A stretch of DNA of 64,000 bases from Symsagittifera roscoffensis (lineage: Eukaryota > Xenacoelomorpha > Acoela > Convolutidae): the NCBI RefSeq assembly GCF_963678635.1, contig NC_087068.1, forward strand, positions 58,761,896-58,825,895, in the 5' to 3' direction. Each line of letters opens with the position of its first letter. The first letter of the stretch is position 1. A program made the translations under genes and the position numbers. Below the pieces are notes generated by a model, which saw nothing but the letters and a program-made list of their open reading frames with translations, had not been told where the DNA came from and did no database searches. Shown here piece after piece: positions 55,032 to 64,000 of the stretch.

Positions 55032-58000
55032 ATGTTCAAATGCAATTTTTGTCCACTGAAATATGCAAATAAGAGCAATAGAAGTCGCCATGAGCGTGAC
55101 AAACATTTTGTTGAAAAAGGACTTATTGTTTATCGATGCAATGAGTGTTCATTCACGGCTCAAATGCTTTCAAATTTACAAAAACATATTCTTCACACTC
55201 ATGGTCAACTTGGAGGTGTTTGTGATTATTGTCATTTGGGATTTCATTCGCCCAAAAACTTATCAGCTCATTTACTAGCAACCCATGGTCTACCTGTTAT
55301 GAGAGCTGCCTCTGCTGATTTAGCCACTACAAGTGCCGCTGCTAATGCTGCTCTCGGTGATGTGCATGCTGTCGATGAAGACGAAATCAACGGCACCAAT
55401 CTTCAAAAAAGTGAGTCTGCTTTTTTCGGTGTTCTTGAAACGTATGTGATCGGCGGAAACCAACCCATGGATGAAACTCAGCCGATTGACCTTTTGCAGT
55501 TTATGCAAGAGAAAAAAGATGAAATTCAAAGTCTCATAATCGATCGAGTTGCAGAAGGACCTAGAAAAGTTCAGTTCAGCGCTAATTTAGGTTTGGTAAA
55601 ACCTAAAGTAATAAATGACTCTAGTAAAACTGAGCACGACGAGCGGATTGACATTTATGCAAACTCTGATATGAAACCTGTGATGAGCTTAGGATTAGAA
55701 GATGATGAGTTTTTTGAAATGGTCGAAAAAATGCAAGCAGTTTTGGAGACTTTTGCATCTTATGGAAGCGGTTGGGTTTTGCAACATGTAATTCAAGTTT
55801 TTGTTAAACTTGCAAAGTTTTCACCAATCCGTGGGTCATCTTATATTGACTTGCCTTTTCGAATTCGAATGTCCCAGAATTTGATAAACATTAGAAATCA
55901 CGAAGATAATAATTGCTTCGAACTTTGCTTTACCGCTGCTTATAGTCTGAAGCATGGTGTTGACCTACTTCTAACTGATCAACAAAAAGCGAACCCAGCA
56001 GCTGCGCGGACACAACCTGATACATACACTGCAGAAAGTGCACACAAAGCCCAAGGTAATTTTGATTCACCCATGAGTTTCGCTTCAATTGGAAAATTTG
56101 AACAACTTAACGACGTGCGGGTAAATGTGTTCCAGTACCATAAGGGAGATTTGTTGCCTATGTATATATCAAAACGACCAAACCAAGATAACAGAACCCA
56201 AACTGAAATATTTGACATGGACCTGCTTCTCTTGTATGAGCCTGCAAAGCATCACTATGTACTTATAATCGATTTGTTAAAGTTCATCTGCGAAATCAAA
56301 GGGTGTAAGTATCGCCCAATTGCACGTTTATGTAGAAACTGCTTTCACATTAGTTGGAGTGATGAAACTCACGAGCAACACATCCAGTGTTGTAAGGATC
56401 ATGAACCTGCTCTAGTAGTCATGCCTTCAGCAGAAAAAGGTACCAACAGATACGAGTTCAAAAACCTCCAGGCCTTGTGGTTTGTACCACTTGTGATTTA
56501 TTTTGATTTTGAATCATTTCTGAAACCTGTAGATTCTTGTCCTGATAATCCATCGCGATCATCTACCCGAGTTGTACAAAAACACGAAGCTTGTGGGTAT
56601 TCATTGGCTGTAATTGAGCACGGAAATTCACAGCCCTACTTCTTTGACTATGACAGCTCTGATCAATGCATGAAAAAGTTTCTCAATCAGTTGCATCAAT
56701 TAGCGAGAGAGATATATGATCAAAAGCGACGGTTTCCTCAATTTCTAGAAAGCCAAGAATCGTTGAACAAAGAAAACACATCAACATGTTGGATTTGCTG
56801 TATACATTTTACCAATGAGCACGAAAAATGTCTTGACCATTGCCATTTTTCTGGAAAATTTTTGGGATGGGCACATGAAAAATGCAACCTCGCAAGACGA
56901 ACTGCAAATTTCACCCCAGTCATTGGACATAACATCCAGAACTATGACCTTCACCACATTTGTCTCGCATTGCATGAATGCGAGCCAACAAGTACAATGA
57001 GTGTTATACCTAGCACCGACGAAAAATATATATCGTTAAGCATTGGAGTCCTAATTAAAACTATAAAAAGGAAAAACGGATCCGAGCAAAAAGTTTTTGA
57101 ATACCTCAGATTTATTGACTCATGCAAGTTTTTGAATTCTTCCTTGCAAAAATTGGTTGATAATCTACCAGCGGAAAAAATGTCAGTTTTGAACAAGTAT
57201 TTTGCAAACGAGACGGAGGAGCAACGGTGTCTGATACGACAAAAAGGTTTCTACCCTTATTCGTACATGACCAAAAGAGAAAAATTTGCAGAAAAAGAAT
57301 TGCCTCCTTTGCAAAATTGGTCCGATGTTTTGAATGGAGGAAAAGTTGCAGTTTCACAAGCGGATCTGGAGCATGCAAGGAAAGTTTTTAGAATGTTCAA
57401 ATGTCAAAACTTGGAGGATTATCACAACTTGTATCTCAAGTGTGATACACTCCTTCTTGCTTGCGTCTTTGAAGAATTTCGACAAATTAGTCACCAAACT
57501 TATGGTCTGGACTGCGCGCACCATTTTAGTGCTTCAAACTTAGCTGGAGACGCCTTCAAACGTATCTGCAAAGACTCGAATGTTCAGCTTTTATCAGACC
57601 GCAGGCATCTCGAAATGGTCGAGAATATGATGCGAGGTGGTACTGCATCCGTGTTCCATAGTCGCTTTTTCAAAGCCAACAACAAAGAATGCCCCGACTT
57701 CAACCCAGATCAACCTAGCACCTACGGGTTTATGATCGATGCAAATAACCTCTATGGCGGCGTCATGCAAACGGAGAAATTACCGGTGCGTAACTTTGAG
57801 TTAATAGAGCATATAGAAGACGAGGTGATTGTGAACCAAATCCTCAACATGACTGAAGACTCTTTGATTGGATTTATATTGGAAGTTGATCTCGAGTACC
57901 CAGAAGAACTGCATGAGGATCATCAAGATTACCCTTTAGCTCCTACTAAAGAAAGTGTACCCCAGGATTGGTTGAGTCCCTACCAAACGAATTTACTCGA

Positions 58001-60064
58001 GCAGATGAAAAATCAAGACATTGCAAGACGTTCAATTGGAAAGACCAAAAAATTACTGCAGACGCTGCATGACAAGTCAAACTATACAATTCATTACAAA
58101 CTATTGCAATTGTTTGTTAGGTTGGGACTTAAAGTTAAAAAAGTGCACCGTGTGCTGAAGTTTGAACAAGAAGCATGGTTAGAACCATACATCACATTGA
58201 ACACGACTAAACGACAACAAGCTAGAAATAAATTTGAGGAGGATTTGTACAAACTACTGAACAATTGTGCTTATGGGAAAACATGCGAGTCGAAGCGCAA
58301 ACGGATGCTTGTTCGAATAGTTAGAGATTATCATGCCGCTTTGCGAGAAATTAGTGCATTCGAATTTAAATCCTACAAAATTTTTGGAGAAAACTTGGCA
58401 GCGTTCACTTCGAACCCAACAAAAATCTATTGGGATGTCCCAACAATTGTGGGAGCTAGTGTTCTTGAGTTAGCAAAGTTTCACATGTATAAATTTCATT
58501 ACGATATAATGAAACCAAATTTTGAATGTCAACTACTGTATTCTGATACAGACAGTCTCCTGTACCAAGTCAAAAGTGAAGATTTATACCGAGAAATTTC
58601 CGAAAAAAGGAATATTTTGAATGAACTTGACTTGTCAAATTACCCGAAGAACCACCCTCTCTACGACCCAAAAAACAAAATGGTTGTTTTAAAATTCAAG
58701 GATGAGTTTCCAGGAGACATTATAACCGAGTTTATATCCCTCAAACCCAAGCTTTATTCCATTTTGTCCAGAGGTAATTAATTAATTTCTATTTGCCTTA
58801 TTTGTGAGCACGAATTTCAAAAAATTTTGATTTTTTGTGGAATTTTTTTTGGAAAGCAATTTCTATTTGTGGGCGAAAAAATTTTTTTTTTGTGGGCGAA
58901 AAAAATTTTTTTTGTGGGCGATTTTTTTTTGTGGGCGAAATTTTTTTTTTTTTTTTGTGGGCGATTTTTTTTTTTGCGGACGATTTTTTTTTGTGGACAA
59001 TTTTTTTTTTTTTGGAAAAAAAAAATTTTTTTTTTTTGTTCGAAAAATTTTTCGGGCGAAAAAGTGTTTTTTTTTTTTTTTTGCAAAAAAATTTTTTAAT
59101 TTTTTTGGGGATTTTTTTTTTTTGTGTTGGTCGATTTTTTTAATGATGACTAATTTTTAAGGTCACACCTGGCCTTCATGTCATTTTTTTTTGTTGCACC
59201 TGACCTTCAAGTTAACATGATGTAGCTCCTAAAAAACCCAAAACCACAGATTGCATTTGGTTCTTTTTTTACCACCACACATTAGTGATCATCAAAAAAT
59301 TGATTAGAAATCATATAATTATATTTATAGATTGCAGAAAATTATCGGCAAAGGGTGTATCGAAAGCTGCTCAGAAGATGTTGAGCCATCAGCGATATCG
59401 AGACACCTTGACCTCTGGCTCGTTATTCAAAACTGAAAACAGTCGAATCGCATCCGAGTCACACAATCTGCAAACAGTGACTTCGACGAAAACATCGTTA
59501 TCAGCTTTTGATGACAAACGCTACATCCTCGATGATGGTCAGCAGACTCTTCCCTACGGTCACAAAAACATCTTGGGTCAAACTGTGATTGGCATTGATG
59601 ATAGTGATGACAACACAGCCGCTGTTAATTCTGACCCAACCGATGATGACGATTTGGAAAAATGGATGCCATTTTTTGAAGATCGTCAACAGCCAGTGTC
59701 GTGGGATTGTGACGATTTCCTAGATGGGGTGTCTGAAGAATTCGCTAACACTCAAAACATTAATTGGGACCATCCGGAAATTGATGATGAATACTCTGAG
59801 GATAGTTTTGCTGTTGAGAACACACAACCACATCGCTCGCTTCGACAACTGATGGACCAGGTCAATAGCAGTTGGCAAACTCCAGACCCCGGTCTGATTC
59901 GGGCAGCAGAAACCAACGACAGTGATATTGATAGCGGGGATATCGCGGATCTGGAGGCCAATACTTCCGATGAGGACGAGTCGTCATTCTTCAACGATTC
60001 GTTTTTCGATTATGAAGCAGTTGAAGTAGAAGAACCACGGTCAAAAAATCGACGAATAGATTAA
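55032..60064 (+). CDS. Zinc-finger/endonuclease VII-like/family B DNA polymerase, Polinton (Maverick) type, two exons
   Basis: Exon 1 is 55032-58773 and exon 2 is 59331-60064. The donor GAG|GTAATT and acceptor TTTATAG join in phase 1, giving 1491 residues. Residues 2-85 hold three C2H2 fingers. The exonuclease motifs are DFE at 492-494, HNIQNYD at about 633 and FIDSCKFL at about 694. Between the first two is a zinc cluster CWIC...DHCHFSGK...CNLARR (about 585-620) like the endonuclease VII fold common in arthropod Polinton polymerases. Polymerase motifs are DANNLYG (903), KLLNNCAYGKT (about 1073) and YSDTDSL (1170). Exon 2 supplies the conserved DDKRYILDDGQQTLPYGH segment, then an acidic tail of about 150 residues. 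The reading frame is intact. Integrase, ATPase, protease and capsid genes are not seen nearby. Confidence 0.9.
58774..59330 (+). other. Intron of the polymerase gene, with T-rich GTGGGCGA repeats
   Basis: The intron begins GTAATT and ends TTTATAG. Between 58855 and 59130 it is filled with poly-T/poly-A runs interspersed with TTGTGGGCGA, TTGTGGACAA and related motifs. ORFs there (rich in Phe or Lys) are artefacts of low complexity. Confidence 0.8.
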
Positions 60065-60649
60065 AACACAAAAAACACCACATTAACTTTTGTATAGTAA
60101 ATAAAATTCAGTTATTTAATATGAGAATTGTCTGTACATAAAATTTGACCTACCGTTTATTCCGCGTTTAGTGTGTATTTAAGTGCGAGATTTTGTTCAG
60201 CTTTGGAACTCAGTTAATCTGGGATATAAACATTTTCATTTAAGCGATAGTGTCTTAAGCATACTTTTGTATGTATTTGTATGTAATTTGAGTTTGAATC
60301 AAAGTTTTAAGAAGAATTGAGCAAACAGTCTATAGCGCAGTTAAACACTCCGGCTGGTTTCAGAACAAAGATTTGGCAAATCCTTTCCCGCTCCAAACAT
60401 GTAACCACAACGTTCAGTGGGAATACTCAATAATATACCGAAGTTTTACATGAGGACTATTGGGTATAAAATTATATGTGGTGACAATTAGGATTATTAC
60501 ATGGTGACCATTGCTGATCATTTAATACATGGTGACCATTATGATTTATACCTAATGGTCATCCATGTATGACAACCCCCCCCCCCCCGATCCTAACGCA
60601 CTATATGCATACTACTGTTAACGTTAAACAAACGCAATTTCATTCATAG
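60065..60649. other. Spacer with ATGGTGACCATT repeats and a C homopolymer
   Basis: ACATGGTGACCATT-type units and their inverse (AATGGTCATCCATGTA) occur at about 60430-60570. A C10 tract follows at about 60579-60588. This stretch probably includes the 3' UTR of the polymerase (ATAAAATTCAG region near 60100) and the intron before the protease exon. Confidence 0.55.
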
Positions 60650-61400
60650 CCAACGTTCCGTAATTAACGGCTACGACGCACCACCGCGACCCTTCTACGT
60701 TCGGCTAGCTATGCTGATGCTCACCAATGGGGTCATAATGGAAGGTTCATGTGGGGGTACAATAATAGATCCTAGATGGGTTCTGACCGCGACTCATTGT
60801 CTCAATTCACCTGACCTCTTTGAAGTTTGGGTCGAAGTAGGCGACTTTACAGAACACAATTCCGAAAGGATTAAAATTTTGGGCGAAGTTTTTATTCATG
60901 AGGGATTTGAGAACACTGAGTACGAAGAAAATGGAACAGTAATCAATGATGTCGCTCTATTGAAGTTACAACACAAAGTTCCAAAAACGTCAAAAATGTT
61001 GCCTCTTTGTAGAGAAGACTACGGAAACAGCACGTTGCGGCTCAAATTAGCAGGCATGGGTATGATTTATCAGGGTAAGCCTCACACCGGAAAACCCAAC
61101 CCAAAAGACTTGGAACTGCAGGAGGTGGAATTAAGTGAAACAAGCCAGTGTCCAAAACTATGGGAGGGCCATGCGCCTGTTTCCGAAATGGAGGTGTGTG
61201 TGTTGGGTAACAACAAATCAGCCTGCTATGGGGACAGTGGGGGCGCTCTTTTCCCAGTTGATGGTGAAGATGAAGCCATGTGTGTGTATGGTGTCAGCAG
61301 CTACGCATCTGAGTCTTGTATTGGGGGAGTGACCATTTTCATGAGAGTGCCTTACTTCTTAGAGTGGATCGAAAACACGATCCGACTTAACCTGGACTGA
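60650..61400 (+). CDS. Serine protease of the chymotrypsin (S1) family, last exon
   Basis: The acceptor TTCATTCATAG ends at 60649, and the exon opens at Q-R-S-VINGYDA, the mature N-terminus (family IVGG). The catalytic triad is complete: TATHC (His codon 60795), NDVALL (Asp codon 60948) and GDSGGA (Ser codon 61236). The specificity-pocket position six residues before the catalytic Ser is Ser (KSACYGDSGG), which suggests chymotrypsin-like rather than trypsin-like cleavage. PLCRED keeps the cysteine that links a catalytic domain to a propeptide, so upstream exons with signal peptide and prodomain should exist. They are not found in this window. The stop is TGA at 61398-61400. Confidence 0.88.
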
Positions 61401-61487
61401 ACTTTTTTTCATAATTATTTGCTTTCATAATTTTAACAAATTCATTTTCAAACTTATGAAACAAAACAAACAACAAAGCTGTCAGCC

Positions 61488-61493
61488 AATAAA
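61488..61493 (+). terminator. Polyadenylation signal AATAAA of the serine protease
   Basis: AATAAA lies 88 nt after the stop codon of the serine protease exon, followed by an A/T-rich region. Position and consensus fit; no other candidate is closer. Confidence 0.6.
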
Positions 61494-61583
61494 GCAATGA
61501 ATTTTTGTTCAAAACTTTTATTATAATTTTCAAAAAATAGAAAATTAAACCGCTTGTAGCAGATAACAGCCCTTTAAGCTATC

Positions 61584-61592
61584 TGTGTGTGT

Positions 61593-61648
<56 letters not shown>

Positions 61649-61661
61649 GTGTGTGTGTGTG
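61584..61661. repeat. (TG)n microsatellite
   Basis: About 78 bp of TG repeats with two interruptions (TATG and GCG). The minus-strand ORF ending in HTHTHT across it is an artefact. Confidence 0.97.
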
Positions 61662-61699
61662 CGGCTGCCCAAGCAACAAAGCATTGAAAAACGAGCGAA

Positions 61700-62960
61700 C
61701 TTTTTGGACGAGAGGTTGGTTATGTGAAAAATGACAGGTTGCGGGCTAGGCCAAGAGCCGAAGTTCAAAAATGAGAGACAAATAAAATTTCTCTGTTCAC
61801 GTTGTCCGAATGTTACAAAAAATGGCTTATGCGTATTAATTAAGCTATCACAAGCATATTTGGTTCCCATTCCTAGCCTTGTAAAACCCCTCATTACACC
61901 AGAAAATTGATGCTTAAGTGAGGTGCGGTCAGGGGGGGGGGGACTGGAAGGGAAAAGAGTCATTTAGAGGTAAACTTTGTTTTGAAAAGAAACTAATTTT
62001 GCGTTAGATTTTTTTTGCCAGGATATTTCTCACTATTATCTCAGTGTAAAAATAATTAAATTGATCATTCTATTTAACTGTGCATGTTTTGTTGTTTTAT
62101 CAGTTTTTTCTACCGCGATTTAGTTTACTGGGAGCCTAGAATGTGAAAAACCGAACAAACTTTATATCGTACTTTTACGAGGAGGCTGGTAAACTGAAGA
62201 AAAGACGTTTAAGTTCGTACACCCATTGTCACTAGCTTAATCGTTCTCAAAGGTTCTAGTTGTATCTTATTGCTTTACGCATTTAAGTCTAACAGAATCT
62301 TTGTAACTGATTCGGTATTTGAAACTTTCTCAAGAAATTTTTCAAGAAAAATTTCTTCGAAATAAAGCAATAAGGCAAACACTTCTCGGACATTTTTTCA
62401 GAATAATTCACAAAAAGACTCTGTGCCGTATATATTTTACAAGATAACAGAAGATTTCTGTTTTGTAAGGCACTTACAACCCAAAACCGATCTTACATAA
62501 AACCCATTTTGTACAATTATGCTACGTTTTACAAAAAAAAACTTCATTCAAATTTCAATCAAAACGGCTCAGACATAACGCTCATGCTTAAGTCAAAAAG
62601 GCTCTTTTTCTTCCCCGCCCCCACTTGCAAAATTTTACCAATGAAAAATTTGTTCACATTGTTCAATTGCTATCAAAATTGACATACAGACTAATAAGGC
62701 CATGGCAAACATATTTGGGCTTCATAAATAACCTTGTAAAACCACTCGTTACACAATAAAATTGATGCTCGTGTGAGGTGGGGGGAAAAGGAAAAAGAGC
62801 CGTCAAAAAATTTATGGTAAAGCAGGTAAATAATTTGACGAAATTTAGCAGAATCATTTTTGTTAATTTTCAATTGTTTTATAGCTACGATTTGCTCTCG
62901 AAAACAATATAGGTCTTCTCAACATATTTTTATCAACAAGGAACTATTCATTCGACTCAA
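61700..62960. other. Spacer with a diverged duplicated segment
   Basis: The segment 61800-61960 (ACACCAGAAAATTGATGCTT, AAGTGAGGTGCGGTC, GGAAAAGAGTC, CCTTGTAAAACC) parallels 62690-62800 (ACACAATAAAATTGATGCTC, GTGAGGTGGGGGG, AAAAAGAGCC, CCTTGTAAAACC). This is a diverged repeat pair. No gene is supported. Confidence 0.55.
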
Positions 62961-62989
62961 AACTTAACTCATCTAGATTGAGATTTTAT

Positions 62990-63545
62990 CTGATTACAAA
63001 TTATTTGAGTTTCCGACCATAGACTTATAAAATGCGAAAAAAAGATTTTTTTTGAAATTTGCTGTTTTTTTCTGTGCTATAAAAAGATTTCTATGAAAAA
63101 TAGAACTTGGGCTTATTTGACAGTCATAGTGAAACAGCAAACTGAAAAAAATGATAGAAAAATTCTCAATTTTTTTTTTTGAAATTTTTGATATTGCTGA
63201 TAAATAATAGGGCGCTAAATACTCCAAAAACTAACTTTACTTGAATGAAAAAAAAATTGTAAAGATTAAAATTACCATAAATAGCCTAATGTAGGCCTGC
63301 TCACTCGCTCGAAATTACATGAAAAATCTAAAATTTCAACTCGGTTTTTCTCGGCACTATAAAAAATTTTTGAGCCTTTTTAAAAGTGGTTTGAATCATA
63401 ACTGAAAGGGTTTAAATATGGTATATCGCCTAACCCATATCGATGATTATTTGGGGTACCTGATTTTCGATCGAAAAAAAGACAAAAGAGAAAAAAAAAC
63501 TAAAACACACCCGAATACAAAGTTCCTCAAAAAAACAATGAGGCT
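62990..63545. repeat. Interspersed repeat, distant copy of the 20-21-kb family
   Basis: The end AAAACACACCCGAATACAAA and the preceding GATATATC/GGGTACCTGATTTTCGATCG pattern parallel 21020-21165. The CCGACCATAGAC start parallels 20620. This shows the family is dispersed rather than local. Confidence 0.65.
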
Positions 63546-64000
63546 CATGTCCTTACTGGCTTTAATTCAAAATAGTTTTTAATCTAATATTCGGTCTTAT
63601 ATTCAATGTGAAGAAAATGTCTGGAAGCCAACAACGTTTGCGTAATTGATATTGATCCACACAAAGAGGCGGAGCCAATTCTTAAAATTACAAAATAGAT
63701 AGAGGGTAGAAATGATACTTCTATTTGAAAAATATTTTTTTTTGGTTCAAGCTATTTTCTATAGAATGCTGGTCATTCTTAAATTGCCTCTAAAAAGAGA
63801 CATTCTTTTTATTATAAGTGCATATCTTCAGTGCATAAGTTATTCTTTTTTTGTTAATAGTGAGCTAAGCACTGCATAATACTTAATTTTAATAGGGAAT
63901 AAAAACAAACTACTGCTGTTTCACTGTGCATACTTTTTTTCATCTTTTATTCATCTGATTTTTTTGGGAGCTATAATCAAAAGTCAAAATTTATGCTTCG
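63546..64000. other. AT-rich end of window, nothing recognised
   Basis: No ORF, RNA or repeat is supported. Confidence 0.5.

Noticed and set aside
58817-59160. Phe-rich and Lys-rich ORFs in the polymerase intron
   Set aside because: Poly-T/poly-A low complexity; the splice sites show this is intron.
61574-61963. Minus-strand 129-codon ORF ending in HTHTHT
   Set aside because: Its C-terminus is the TG microsatellite and the rest has no motif.
53392-64000. A complete Polinton around the polymerase
   Set aside because: No integrase, packaging ATPase, protease or capsid genes and no long terminal inverted repeats were seen on either side.

Overview
The window is nuclear DNA of an animal, most probably an arthropod. 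It is AT-rich, has genes split by introns of kilobase size, and is dominated by decayed transposable elements, foldback elements and minisatellites. There are no bacterial operons. Species assignment is not possible from the sequence alone. Two assembly gaps of 200 N lie at 10361-10560 and 52637-52836.

Host-type genes. (1) A six-exon histidine acid phosphatase-like gene runs on the minus strand from 29300 to 13246 (446 codons before the stop). It begins with a signal peptide, and all but one of its introns have GT-AG ends. It keeps both active-site histidines but has lost three other conserved active-site residues, so it looks like a secreted pseudo-phosphatase. (2) The last exon of a chymotrypsin-fold serine protease lies at 60650-61400 (+), with a complete His-Asp-Ser triad.

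Elements. A heavily decayed Ty3/Gypsy copy lies at 5474-10345 (+). A non-LTR retrotransposon (minus strand, about 26500-22900) carries the first 31 nt of U2 snRNA just upstream of it and sits between two related minisatellites. A very large, compositionally distinct Ty3/Gypsy-like element occupies about 36.7-52.6 kb (+). It has a long leader, a 155-codon ORF overlapping a 2547-codon gag-pol, two small ORFs and a 601-codon orphan ORF, and a 1.78-kb tandem duplication of its leader. A two-exon family B DNA polymerase gene of Polinton/Maverick type lies at 55032-60064 (+). It combines three C2H2 zinc fingers, an endonuclease VII-like zinc cluster, exonuclease and polymerase motifs and an acidic tail. 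A partial ORF ending in a nuclear-localisation-like sequence precedes it (52837-53391).

The rest is AT-rich intergenic or intronic sequence. It holds a 630-bp foldback (3291-3920), smaller hairpins, the CCCGGGTTGACC repeat family, clustered CCGCTCAAA/TTTGAGCGG arrays, an 11-bp minisatellite and several dispersed repeat pairs. The strongest candidates for something undescribed are the large multi-ORF LTR element, the zinc-finger/PolB fusion gene and the U2-associated LINE.
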